From Pseudooceanicola algae (GTDB lineage: Bacteria > Pseudomonadota > Alphaproteobacteria > Rhodobacterales > Rhodobacteraceae), in NCBI RefSeq assembly GCF_003590145.2, contig NZ_CP060436.1:1522001-1586000 (forward strand): a stretch of 64,000 nt of DNA, written 5' to 3'. Numbering within the stretch: the stretch's first letter is position 1; each line of letters starts with the position of its first letter. Of the stretch, positions 43,640 to 52,241 are shown piece after piece. A program made the position numbers and the translations under genes. A model generated the notes under the pieces. The model had not been told where the DNA came from and searched no databases. It saw nothing but the letters and a program-made list of their open reading frames with translations.

Positions 43640-44371
43640 ATGTCGACCCGCCTGCGCTGGCCCCGCCTGATTATCGTCACCCTTGTTGCTGCCCTTGGCC
43701 TTGCCGGGTTCCTTGCCCTCGGCACTTGGCAGGTGCAGCGCCTGCACTGGAAAGCCGCGCTGATCGAACGGGTCGATGCCCGTGTCGATGCCCCTGCCGT
43801 CCCCGCCCCCGGCCCGCAGGACTGGCCCCGGATCACCCGCGAAAGCGATGAATACCGCCATGTCACCCTGAACGGGCAATTCCTGAACGCGGACGAGGTG
43901 CAGATCTACACGCCCTCGGACCTCGGCCCGTCCTACTGGGTGATGACGCCGCTGCGGCGCGATGATGGCAGCGTGGTGATGGTCAATCGCGGCCTTGTCC
44001 CCGAAAGGCTGAAGGACCCCGCGACCCGCACCGCCCCGGCGGGCGACCAGCAGGTGACCGGCCTGCTGCGGATATCCGAAGACGAGGCCTGGCTGTTTTC
44101 CCGCGACAGCGACCCCGAGGCGCGGCAATGGTATCGCCGCGACATCGGTTCGATCACCGAGGCGCTTGGCCTTGCCCCCGCCGCGCCCTATTTCGTCGAT
44201 GCCGAACTGGTTGATGCCGATGCCTGGCCGCTGGCCGGGCAGACCGTCGTCAGCTTCCGCAATGCCCATCTGAGCTATGCGCTGACCTGGTACGGGTTGG
44301 CGTTGATGGTCCTGGGCGGCTACGCCTTGTTCCTGCGCAGCGAAGTGCGCGGCGAAGGCGCGGCGGACTGA
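43640..44371 (+). CDS. SURF1-family oxidase assembly factor
   Basis: A 243-residue inner-membrane protein with a membrane helix at each end (10-28 and about 215-233) and a periplasmic domain between, the standard SURF1 layout. GTWQVQRLHWK near 32-42 and VNRGLVPERLKDP, WYRRDIGSI are family motifs. SURF1 assists haem insertion into oxidase subunit I. The start at 43640 is supported by GGAG 9 bases upstream. Location after cyoABCD points to the quinol oxidase as its client. Confidence 0.92.
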   Translation: MSTRLRWPRLIIVTLVAALGLAGFLALGTWQVQRLHWKAALIERVDARVDAPAVPAPGPQDWPRITRESDEYRHVTLNGQFLNADEVQIYTPSDLGPSYWVMTPLRRDDGSVVMVNRGLVPERLKDPATRTAPAGDQQVTGLLRISEDEAWLFSRDSDPEARQWYRRDIGSITEALGLAPAAPYFVDAELVDADAWPLAGQTVVSFRNAHLSYALTWYGLALMVLGGYALFLRSEVRGEGAAD

Positions 44372-44399
44372 CCAGAGGCATGACCGAAGGCGTTCCGGT

Positions 44400-44906
44400 T
44401 CAATGCAACATATGCGGCGCCGGAACCGCGACCCGCAGGTTGAGCCGGCCCGCGACTTCGCGCAGCTCGGTCTTCAGATCATCGCCGGGGATGCCAAGGG
44501 CAACCGCTAGGATTTCCCGCGTGGCCGTCAGGCGGCGTTCCATGCCAAGCGCGGGCACCGCGTCTTCGCGCCAATCGGGCAGCACATCGCAGATCAGCAT
44601 GGACGGTGGGCGCGGCGCATTTTCCAGCAATGCGCGCAAAGCCAACCCCGTCTCAAGCACCGAAGCCGCACCGGGGTTTAGGTCGGTCACCCGCCATTCG
44701 CCCTTTGTGGGTTTTCGGACGCGGACCCAGAAGACCGGGTCATCAACCAGACTGACGCAGCGCGAAAACTCGTCCTCTTCGATCAAGAGATCGCGAAAGA
44801 TCTGCTGACGTCCAAGCGGCTCTGATCCCGGCAAGCTGATCTCCTGCATCGCGGCCCACAGCCACACGGCAGCAAATCGGGCATCCCGCCCCAAGCATGC
44901 ACGCAT
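44400..44906 (-). CDS. Hypothetical protein
   Basis: A 168-residue protein of unknown function with no signal peptide. The first part (RDARFAAVWLWAAMQEISLPG) and a central RVRKPTKGEWRVTDLNPGAASVLETGLALRALL look protein-like, and GC skew by codon position fits coding. A second Met at 44849 could be the start. Its end is 28 bases from the SURF1 stop, facing it. I do not recognise a family. Confidence 0.55.
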   Translation of the reverse strand: MRACLGRDARFAAVWLWAAMQEISLPGSEPLGRQQIFRDLLIEEDEFSRCVSLVDDPVFWVRVRKPTKGEWRVTDLNPGAASVLETGLALRALLENAPRPPSMLICDVLPDWREDAVPALGMERRLTATREILAVALGIPGDDLKTELREVAGRLNLRVAVPAPHMLH

Positions 44907-45006
44907 GACGTGCAGGGATCAATCCCGCGATGGATTGCATTTTCCGTACCCTGCGCAGTTGGCCGCGCTTTCGGCGGGACATTGGCACAAAGTCACCAGA
45001 CTGGCT

Positions 45007-45243
45007 TCAGGGCCGGGTATCCAGCCGGTTCAAGGGCGCGGTCTGCGCCTTGCCCGGGACGCAGGGCGCACGGTTGAATTCATCCAGCACCACCTGATCC
45101 TCCATCTCGCGCAGGCAGCGCACCAGATCCAGAACCGAGCGCATGTTCACATGCGCCATGGCCAGCAGCGTACCGCCCCCCCCCGCAGGCTTGCCTCTGC
45201 GACGCGATACCTTGCAGGACGGAAAATCGACGATCTGGCTCAT
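45007..45243 (-). CDS. Small hypothetical protein
   Basis: A 78-residue protein beginning MSQIVDFPSCKVSRRRGKP; AAGGGGG lies 4-5 bases before this start, so it is preferred over the ATG at 45264. A helical segment, AHVNMRSVLDLVRCLREMEDQVVLDEF, may form an amphipathic dimer. It follows the phosphatase gene at the end of the seven-gene operon, 93 bases on, and could be the eighth member. Family unknown. Confidence 0.6.
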   Translation of the reverse strand: MSQIVDFPSCKVSRRRGKPAGGGGTLLAMAHVNMRSVLDLVRCLREMEDQVVLDEFNRAPCVPGKAQTAPLNRLDTRP

Positions 45244-45336
45244 GAAGGCCCCCTTGGCTGACAAGAGGACTTCAGGAGATATTGGTTAATAATTGGTTGA
45301 AATTCGCTTGATCCGCCCAGCATCCCGGCACAGGTG

Positions 45337-47103
45337 TCAGCCCCGCGACACGGGTTCGCGCTGGATTGCCAGCAGCGTGATGTCATCGGCCTGCGAGGCG
45401 CCATCGGCGAAGCTGTCGATATCCTGCTGGATCGCCTGAACCAGATCCTGCACCGCGATGCGCCCATGACGACCGGCGATCTCTTGCGCGCGGGCATCGC
45501 CCAGCAATTCGCCGTCGGGATTCTGCGCCTCGTCGAACCCGTCGCTGAAGACCAGCAGCGTGTCCTCGGGGCCGATTTCCAGTGGCGCGGTCTGGAACGG
45601 AAAGTCGTCGAAGGCCCCGAGCACGATGTTGTTGGGCGGCGTGATATGGCGGGCGCCGCCGTCCGGGCCAACCACGAAGGGCTGGCAATGCCCGCAGTTC
45701 ACGCAGGTTCCCTGCCCGGTCGCAGGGTCGATGGCCGCAAGGAACAGGGTGATGAACAGGTCCTCTGTATTGTGTTCGCAAAGCTGGTCATTGGTGGCGC
45801 CGACGATCTCGGCCAGGTCCGAGAACTTGCTGGCATTGGCGCGCAGCACCATGCTGGACCGTGCCGCGAACAGGGCCGGGCCGATGCCCTTGCCCGAGAC
45901 ATCCGCGATCAGCAGCGCGATCCGCCCGTCCTGCATCTCGAACAGGTCGAAGAAATCACCGCCGACCTCTTCGGCCGGCTGCATGGACCCGAACAGCGAA
46001 AGGCCGGGAGCGAGGTCGAATTTCGACGGCACCAGAGATTGCTGCACATTGCGCGCCGCAGCCAGTTGGCTGTCCAGCTTGACCAGCCGGTCGCGCGCCT
46101 CCTGCCCTGCCCGCACCCGTTCCACCGTGTCGATCAACGCCGAGATCTCGGCGGAGGCTTCCATCGGTTTCAGGGTCAGGCTGGTCGACCCGTCGGCCAT
46201 CTGCTGCAGCAGCTTGACCACCGCGCCAAGCGGACGGAAGGACACCCGCACGACCCGCATCAGCGTGCCGAGCGTCAGCAGGATCGCCAGCACCAGCGTG
46301 ACGGCCGCGACACTCCCGTAGATGAAATGCCGCTGGCTGGAGGCGGTCACGTCGCGCAGGCTGATGAATTCGCCCAATTGGTCGCCATTGCCATTCAGCA
46401 ACGGGATCGCGGCGGTGATGTAGCGGGCCCCGTCGTCGCGGAAACTGACGCTGGAGGCGACGCCGGAACAGCAGGTCGCGACCATATCGGACAGGCGCGC
46501 CGGGGCGGGGCGGTTCATCTGGATGCCCGAGGGCGTCAGCACGCCGATTGCGGCGGCAGAGCTGAAGAAACGCCCCGTGCGCCCCAGCAGATCCAGTGAG
46601 GTCACCACTGTGCCGGTGACCCGGTTGCCTTGCCGCACCGGTTCCACGGCAGCCAGACGAAGCGCGCCCTCGGCGGTGGGGTTCAGCCCGTTCTCGGCCT
46701 TGTCGGCCTCGATCGCATCACCGGTCAGGGCCGAGCCGAGCCGCGCGGCCACCCCGCCCCGCGCATCGAGGATCGTCACCGCCAGCCGCGCGCCGGTGGC
46801 ATCCGTCGCCGCCGCAACCAGGGATCGCAACTGCGCCAGGGCGGTCTCGTCGCTGCTGGCCAGCACCGCATCCATCGCCGGCTGGTTGGCCAGATCCGAG
46901 GCGATGCGATGCAGCAGCGCCGTGTCGAGATCGATCACCGTGGACAGCAGTTCCTCGCTGCTGGCCAGCTGATCGGCGGCATAGCGTTCGCGTTGCAGCG
47001 TCGCGCGCCCCTCCGCGTAAAGCAGCAGGATCGCCGTGACGATCAGCAGGGCCGCCGTGGCAATCAACGCAATACGGCCGCGAAGGGAATGGGTCCTCAG
47101 CAT
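45337..47103 (-). CDS. Membrane-bound SpoIIE/PP2C serine phosphatase with periplasmic sensor
   Basis: A 588-residue protein: TM1 11-29, periplasmic sensor 30-258 (Cache-like), TM2 260-283, HAMP 284-335, a coiled stretch, then the PP2C/SpoIIE domain 350-582. The metal aspartates are in place: Asp383 in VGGDFFD, Asp401 in DVSGKG, Asp521 in SDGFDEA and Asp573/574 in DDIT. Such RsbU-like phosphatases dephosphorylate STAS antagonists in partner-switching systems. The start MLRTHSLRGR at 47103 is 5 bases after the GNAT stop. It should reactivate the STAS protein encoded at the other end of this operon when its periplasmic signal is bound. Confidence 0.92.
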   Translation of the reverse strand: MLRTHSLRGRIALIATAALLIVTAILLLYAEGRATLQRERYAADQLASSEELLSTVIDLDTALLHRIASDLANQPAMDAVLASSDETALAQLRSLVAAATDATGARLAVTILDARGGVAARLGSALTGDAIEADKAENGLNPTAEGALRLAAVEPVRQGNRVTGTVVTSLDLLGRTGRFFSSAAAIGVLTPSGIQMNRPAPARLSDMVATCCSGVASSVSFRDDGARYITAAIPLLNGNGDQLGEFISLRDVTASSQRHFIYGSVAAVTLVLAILLTLGTLMRVVRVSFRPLGAVVKLLQQMADGSTSLTLKPMEASAEISALIDTVERVRAGQEARDRLVKLDSQLAAARNVQQSLVPSKFDLAPGLSLFGSMQPAEEVGGDFFDLFEMQDGRIALLIADVSGKGIGPALFAARSSMVLRANASKFSDLAEIVGATNDQLCEHNTEDLFITLFLAAIDPATGQGTCVNCGHCQPFVVGPDGGARHITPPNNIVLGAFDDFPFQTAPLEIGPEDTLLVFSDGFDEAQNPDGELLGDARAQEIAGRHGRIAVQDLVQAIQQDIDSFADGASQADDITLLAIQREPVSRG

Positions 47104-47108
47104 TGGAT

Positions 47109-47789
47109 CTACCGCCGATACAGCATCTGGGGCCGCGCCATGTCCATCCCGCGCCACCCGCTGGCCAGCAGATGCCGGTGGTCCTCCAGGTCCCCATCCG
47201 GCGGCAGGGTCAGGGCCTGCGTTTCGCCCGCGCCCAGTGCCCCCCAGCCCTTGGCGGGGCGTTCCACGATGAAGCGGTGGCGCTGGTAATAGCTGAAATC
47301 ATGGCTCACCACCGCAAAGCCATCGCCCAGCAGATTGGTCAGCGAAGCATGGTTCCAGGGCGAGACAAAGGCCTTGGCGCCGCCAAATCCGGCCGCGAAC
47401 AGGGCCGCGCATCGCAGGCGGATCATCCGCCTCTGCCAGCCCTGGCCGCGCAGCCCGGCGCGCAAGGCGGTGCCGAACAACAAGCCCTTGTCGTCCTCCC
47501 CGGCAAACAATCCGGCCATCTGCGCGGCCGGACCGACCACGGAATAGCCTTCGGGGATGTCGTGGCGCAGGATCTGAAGGATCACCGCGCCCCGTTCCCG
47601 TATCGAGGCGAAGAAGGCCGCGTCCTGCAGGCCGAAGACATCGAGACCGACGAATGCCGCCGCTTCGGCGCTGATGGCCGCAAGCGCGTCGAAATCCTTC
47701 GGCCCCGCCAGCGCCAGGCGCTGCCCCGGCGGGCACTGGGCCTGCGCGGCCTTCAGACCGGCCTGCATGGCGTCTTCCAGTCCGGTCAT
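47109..47789 (-). CDS. GNAT-family acetyltransferase
   Basis: A 226-residue protein with a GNAT-type core: acceptor side at 25-95, the acetyl-CoA loop as LRGQGWQ near 132-138 following LLFGTALRAG, and the NHASLTNLLGDGF segment near 165 that ends the fold. The last 45 residues are an added beta-rich tail. Start one base after the upstream stop (adjacent genes). Its target is unknown; it could acetylate a component of the signalling cassette or a transported compound. Confidence 0.75.
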   Translation of the reverse strand: MTGLEDAMQAGLKAAQAQCPPGQRLALAGPKDFDALAAISAEAAAFVGLDVFGLQDAAFFASIRERGAVILQILRHDIPEGYSVVGPAAQMAGLFAGEDDKGLLFGTALRAGLRGQGWQRRMIRLRCAALFAAGFGGAKAFVSPWNHASLTNLLGDGFAVVSHDFSYYQRHRFIVERPAKGWGALGAGETQALTLPPDGDLEDHRHLLASGWRGMDMARPQMLYRR

Positions 47790-48845
47790 CTAGCGGCTGC
47801 CATCGACGATTTCGGCGTAGTCCATCAACGACATCGCCGGCAGGATGCCAAGGCGCTGTGCCACGTCCAGACGCACGCGGTAGGAAAATCTCGGCAGGGT
47901 TTCGGCCGGGATGGTACCGGGATCGACGCCTTGGAACAGCACCTGTTCGGCCTTCTGCGCCGCGAAACGCCCCACGTCGTAGTAGGGTGCGACCAGGCCA
48001 TAAAGCGCGTCCGACGAGGCAAGCGGCACCTCGGTCGCGGCGAAGGTGGCCAGCCCTTCGGCATTGGCCGCATCCGCGATTTCGGCGGCGTATTCGCCAA
48101 GGAAGGAATCCGGACCGAGGTACAGGAACTGTGGACCGGCGGCGGCCGCTTCGGCCACAAGCGCCGGTATCGTGGTCGGATCGGGCTGGCCTTCGCCATC
48201 CAGTGGGACCTTGTAGCTGTCGATCCGCAGCCCGTAGGATTCCCCGATGGCGCGCAGTTGCGCAACTGCCTGGACCGAATTCACTTCGGCATCGGTATAA
48301 ATCACGGCGATGCGGTCGACGGGCATATAGGCCTGCATCGCCTGGATCTGGGTCTCCATCGGCACCACGTGGCTGACCCCGGTCACATTGCGCCCGCTCA
48401 ACTGGCTTTCCCCCACCACGCCGGATTCCACAGGCTGCGAGACCATGGCGAAGACGATGGGCCGATCTGTGATCTGTGGCGGATAGTCCGCAGCCCCGGC
48501 CACACCCGGATCCCGGCCCGCGATGCCAAGCGTGTTCGGTGTGCCCCAGGAGTAAACCAGATCGGGGTCGGCCGCCTCGATCTGCTTCAGGATCCCGGGC
48601 AGATGCGAGACATCGCGATCGACCGAGACGACCTGATAGGTGACGGGCAGATCGCGTTCGGCGAAATAGTCGCGGAACCCCTGTTCGACCTCGGTTTCAC
48701 CGCGCCAGAGCACCATGAAGATCGACTTGGGCTCCTGTGCGTGGGCCCCTACCGGCAGGATTGCAAGGGACGCGACCGTCAGCAGGGACCGCAGCGCGCG
48801 CCTGCAGCGGGACAGGGTGTAATCAGGTACGGACAAGCAGCGCAT
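47790..48845 (-). CDS. Periplasmic substrate-binding protein (ABC_sub_bind type)
   Basis: A 351-residue exported protein. A basic N terminus and signal peptide (cleaved near AHA-QEP, residue 37) precede a type 1 binding-protein fold: VYSWGTPNTLGIAGRD, ITDRPIVFAMVSQPVESGVV, NVTGVSHVVPMETQIQAM. This is the PF04392-type family, usually next to its own ABC permease and ATPase. None are here; instead it lies between an MFS transporter and a GNAT gene. It may hand a ligand to the periplasmic sensor domains of its neighbours. Overlaps the MFS gene by 23 bases; a later start is possible but the signal peptide supports this one. Confidence 0.82.
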   Translation of the reverse strand: MRCLSVPDYTLSRCRRALRSLLTVASLAILPVGAHAQEPKSIFMVLWRGETEVEQGFRDYFAERDLPVTYQVVSVDRDVSHLPGILKQIEAADPDLVYSWGTPNTLGIAGRDPGVAGAADYPPQITDRPIVFAMVSQPVESGVVGESQLSGRNVTGVSHVVPMETQIQAMQAYMPVDRIAVIYTDAEVNSVQAVAQLRAIGESYGLRIDSYKVPLDGEGQPDPTTIPALVAEAAAAGPQFLYLGPDSFLGEYAAEIADAANAEGLATFAATEVPLASSDALYGLVAPYYDVGRFAAQKAEQVLFQGVDPGTIPAETLPRFSYRVRLDVAQRLGILPAMSLMDYAEIVDGSR

Positions 48846-50919
48846 CTATGGCCTCTTCTTCGTCGCATTCACCGACGATCAGGAAATATGTGCTCGCCAG
48901 TCCTGCCAGCAGCATGGCGACAAGGCCAAGGCACAGCAGCGACTGGGTCGGGGTGAGAATGGTCAGCAACGCCGCGCCGATGATCGGTCCCGCCAGCGAA
49001 CCGAGCCGCTCCATGAAGCGGTACTGGCCGATGACCGTGGCAGCGCCGAAGCGGGTCTGTTCACTGGGCGTGAGATGCAGAAGAAAGCTCATCTGCGAAG
49101 GCACCGACAGGGCCTGCCCGAAGGCAAAGATCGCGACGCATGGCACCAGCGCCCAACTGCTGCCGACCAGTTCCGGCAGCGCCAGCGCAAGGGCGGACAT
49201 GATGGTGCCGATGCAGACCACCGGGGCAACCAGGTTCCAGCGGTCGATGGCGCGGGCGATCAGCGAGGCGCTGAGCAACACGACAAGCCCGTAGATCATG
49301 AACAACTGCCCCGCCGCCGCCGCGCCGCCGCCAAGCGAGGCCACCGCCAGCGGCAGGCACAGGAACAGACCGCCGTTCAGCAGTAGTTTCGCCGGGATCG
49401 CCATGCCGAAGATCAGCCCGATGTAGCGCCGGTTGCGCAGGATCGCGCCGGTGGGGTGCAGGCTTTCGCGGAACGAGGGGCGCGGCGGTTTCGGCAGCGG
49501 CTTTTCCGACGGCAGAATGCCGAGCGTGGTCATGAAGGACAGCGCCAGCGCCGTGGTCGCCATGTAGAAGGCCGCATCGACGCCCAGCCGGTCCGCGAGG
49601 ATGCCGCCGATGGCCGGGCCGACGATGTCGGCACCGACCACGGCGATGAAGAACAGCGAAAAGCCGGTGGTGCGGCGGCGACGGTCGGAATGTTCGACGA
49701 TATAGACCTGGGCGGCGGCATAGACGATGCCATAGCCCAGGCCCGCGACGCCCCGGAACAGCGCGGCCTCGGCCACGGTCGCGACGATCACATGGCCGAA
49801 GGTGCCAAGCGCGCTGACCACGACGCCCAGCAGGATCACCCGCTTGACCCGCGCCCGGTTGCAGAACCGTGCGCCGACCACGATCCCGATCAGCGAGGCC
49901 AGCAGGAAGGCCGCCATCGCCAGCCCGACCTGAAGATCCTGCCCGCCCTGCCCCACCGGCAGGATGCCTTGCAGGAACAGCGGCAGCGAGGGGCGCAGGA
50001 TGGCTTCGGACAGGAAGAACAGGATCAGCGGCAGCCGGATCAGATGCGCCACCGGCGCGCGCCACAGGGTCGGATGGCCACTGCCGGGCAGCGACAGCCC
50101 GGTGATGCTGCCCCCTTGCGCCGCCGCCCGAGTGATGGTGTTGCGGATAAACCGGTTGGTCTGCCGGATCAGCTCGGCCGTGCCGAAGGGGCCGGAGGCG
50201 CGGGCCGTGTGGCGCAGATCCCCGTCGCTCAACTGCTGTTGCAGGAACCGAAGCGCGGTCAGCGGCCGCAGCAGGCTGACGCCGGCGATCAGCAGCAGGC
50301 ATTCAAAGCCCAGCAACATGGCGGCGGCAAAGACGATCAGCATGTTCAGCGACAGATCACGGCGCAGCGAATCCAGCAGCGTCGTATCCGTTCCGAGGTA
50401 GACGTAGCCCGCCGGATCGGCCGCATCCCCGATGGGGCGGCGCGAAATCAGGTAGGACTCGTAGATATGGCTCCAGCCTTCCTCCGCTTCGGGCGGGGCC
50501 GGAAAGATCAGATCGAAGGCCCGTTCGACCCGCGTCTCGATCAGTTTGTTCAGGCCCGAACCGCCGCTGTCGTCGGTGACCAGGATCATCTGCTGGAAAT
50601 TCGCCACCACCGGGGGATCCTGCGCGATCACCTGGCCGGCGGCATCCGTCACCACAAGAAAGGCGGTCTGGGGCGAATTGTCGGCGGCATTGGCAAGGAT
50701 CTCGTCGATGTCGCGCAGCGCCGAAAGCTCTCCGAACAGGCGCAGGCCCAGGCTGAGGCGGCGTTCGATACCGCTGGCCACCACGTCGGCGCGTTCCTCG
50801 TATTGCGGCAGCAGGGCGCGTTCGTAGATGCCGAAGGTATAGACCCCGAACAACAGGAAGGGCGCCAGAATGGCGGTGGCCAGGACCGAGGCGGCGAGCC
50901 AGGCAAGCAGGCGGGTCAT
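48823..50919 (-). CDS. MFS transporter with N-terminal periplasmic sensor and HAMP-like domain
   Basis: A 698-residue fusion. Residues 4-27 TM1, 30-188 a periplasmic sensor (dCache-like: TAFLVVTDAAGQVIAQDP, AGYVYLGTDTTLLDSLRRDLS), TM2 191-216, a HAMP-like linker 217-265, then a twelve-helix major facilitator domain at 285-690 with the loop motif GARFCNRARVKRV and GYGIVYAAAQVYIVEHSDRRRRTTGFS. Ligand sensing may thus gate or tune transport directly. Coupled to its neighbours by a 4-base overlap upstream and a 23-base overlap downstream. Substrate unknown. Confidence 0.88.
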   Translation of the reverse strand: MTRLLAWLAASVLATAILAPFLLFGVYTFGIYERALLPQYEERADVVASGIERRLSLGLRLFGELSALRDIDEILANAADNSPQTAFLVVTDAAGQVIAQDPPVVANFQQMILVTDDSGGSGLNKLIETRVERAFDLIFPAPPEAEEGWSHIYESYLISRRPIGDAADPAGYVYLGTDTTLLDSLRRDLSLNMLIVFAAAMLLGFECLLLIAGVSLLRPLTALRFLQQQLSDGDLRHTARASGPFGTAELIRQTNRFIRNTITRAAAQGGSITGLSLPGSGHPTLWRAPVAHLIRLPLILFFLSEAILRPSLPLFLQGILPVGQGGQDLQVGLAMAAFLLASLIGIVVGARFCNRARVKRVILLGVVVSALGTFGHVIVATVAEAALFRGVAGLGYGIVYAAAQVYIVEHSDRRRRTTGFSLFFIAVVGADIVGPAIGGILADRLGVDAAFYMATTALALSFMTTLGILPSEKPLPKPPRPSFRESLHPTGAILRNRRYIGLIFGMAIPAKLLLNGGLFLCLPLAVASLGGGAAAAGQLFMIYGLVVLLSASLIARAIDRWNLVAPVVCIGTIMSALALALPELVGSSWALVPCVAIFAFGQALSVPSQMSFLLHLTPSEQTRFGAATVIGQYRFMERLGSLAGPIIGAALLTILTPTQSLLCLGLVAMLLAGLASTYFLIVGECDEEEAIDALLVRT

Positions 50920-52193
50920 GAGCGCGGCGCCTCGGCGGTGGAAACCTGAAGCGCGATGGCATCGGCTGCGCGCAGCAATGGCCCGTCGCGCGGGTGCAGC
51001 GGGCGGTCCAGCCCGTCGGCCATGTCATGCATCCCGTCGGCCTGATGCTGAAACCGGCGGTCGAACGGGATCATGATCAAAAGCGCGATCAACCCGATCA
51101 GCGGCAGGGAAATCAGCGCCACCACCGGCGCGGCCGAGGCGACTTCGCGGCGCAGGTCGGCGGTGACCTCGAACAGGTCCTGCGAGGGGAAGACCAGCAG
51201 CAATGTACCGATCTCGCCTCCGCCCGCCAGCAGCGGCGCGGCGGTCAGGAAGGTTTCGTCATCCATGCCGTGGCGCAGGTCGGATTGGTCATCCGTCATG
51301 CCTGCCAGCGCGGTGGCAAAGCTGTCGGGCCGCGTGGCCGCACCGCCCGCGCTGGCATAGATCGTGCGCCCCTCGGGATCGGTGACGTAAAAGCGGATGA
51401 GGGAATCGTGCAGCGCCTCGCTGCGGTCGATGGCCACCTGGATCGCCTGGTTCGACCCCAGCGACAGCCCGGCCCCGAAGCTGCTGGCGATGGTGTCGCT
51501 CAACTCGCGGGCCACGGAATCATAGCGGATCTGCGCCGCGTCCTGAAACGCGCGTTCAAGCCGCAGCACGTTCAGCCCGGCGGCCATGATCAGGCTGGCG
51601 GTCATGATGGCGGCGACAGGAAGCAGGATACGCAGGAAGAAGGCAAAGAAGACGCCCTTGCGTTCGCGATCCGAAGGCGCGTGCAGCCCCGGGGCCTTGC
51701 GGCGCGGGGTGGGGGTGGGCGCAGGTGCGGCCGCTGCCGATGGGTCCTCTGCGGGGACGGTGCGGAAGACCAGCGTCAGGCGGTTGACCCCTGCCGTACG
51801 TTCATAGGTCTGCGCATCCGACAGGCTGCGGATCAGATGCAGACCCAGCCCGCCGATGGCGCGTTCGTCGATTTCCATATCGAGATCGGGTTCCGGGGCG
51901 CTGGCCAGTGGGTCGAAGGCGGCCCCGTCGTCCTCGATCTGCAGGGTCACGTCGCGGTCGCTGGCGATCAGCGCCAGGCGGACCTCTCCTTCCCCATCGG
52001 CATAGGCGTGGTTGGCAAGGTTCAGGAACAATTCCTCGACCACTAGGTCAAGCTTGCCGGCCAGCCCTTCCGGGGCGTCCTGCAGGATCGTGCTGCCCAG
52101 CAACCAGTCCGAAACCTGCGGCAGAAGCGCCGCCTGCGCGGGCAGCGCAAGGGCGTCACGTCGGGGGCCGTCCTGATGCTGGTCTTCGCTCAT
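50916..52193 (-). CDS. RsbW-like ATPase domain fused to a membrane sensor (inverted order)
   Basis: A 425-residue protein. An RsbW/HATPase_c_2-type domain comes first (about 15-150): N-box EELFLNLANHA with Glu54 and Asn58, G1-like EDDGAAFDP at 87-95, and GGLGLHLIRSLSD at 114-126. A Pro/Ala-rich linker (145-172) leads to TM1 (182-207), a periplasmic sensor (208-352) and TM2 (353-376), with a short cytoplasmic tail. In usual sensor kinases the ATPase is at the C terminus. No His phosphoacceptor domain is seen, so it should phosphorylate an STAS protein on Ser, like RsbW/SpoIIAB. Overlaps the MFS gene (ATGA). Confidence 0.88.
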   Translation of the reverse strand: MSEDQHQDGPRRDALALPAQAALLPQVSDWLLGSTILQDAPEGLAGKLDLVVEELFLNLANHAYADGEGEVRLALIASDRDVTLQIEDDGAAFDPLASAPEPDLDMEIDERAIGGLGLHLIRSLSDAQTYERTAGVNRLTLVFRTVPAEDPSAAAAPAPTPTPRRKAPGLHAPSDRERKGVFFAFFLRILLPVAAIMTASLIMAAGLNVLRLERAFQDAAQIRYDSVARELSDTIASSFGAGLSLGSNQAIQVAIDRSEALHDSLIRFYVTDPEGRTIYASAGGAATRPDSFATALAGMTDDQSDLRHGMDDETFLTAAPLLAGGGEIGTLLLVFPSQDLFEVTADLRREVASAAPVVALISLPLIGLIALLIMIPFDRRFQHQADGMHDMADGLDRPLHPRDGPLLRAADAIALQVSTAEAPRS

Positions 52194-52241
52194 CGTGTAA
52201 CTTCCCGGCTCAGCCCGTATCGCGTCAGCGATACCCTGATG

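Noticed and set aside
45336-45337. A sigma factor partner within the signalling operon
   Set aside because: No protein in the 44.4-57.1 kb region has sigma-70 family region 2 or 4 motifs; the two small genes after the phosphatase do not resemble a sigma or anti-sigma factor.
49456-50949. Open frame of 497 codons on the plus strand
   Set aside because: Antisense of the MFS fusion gene; the translation is mostly Arg, Gln, Asp and His and has no domain features.
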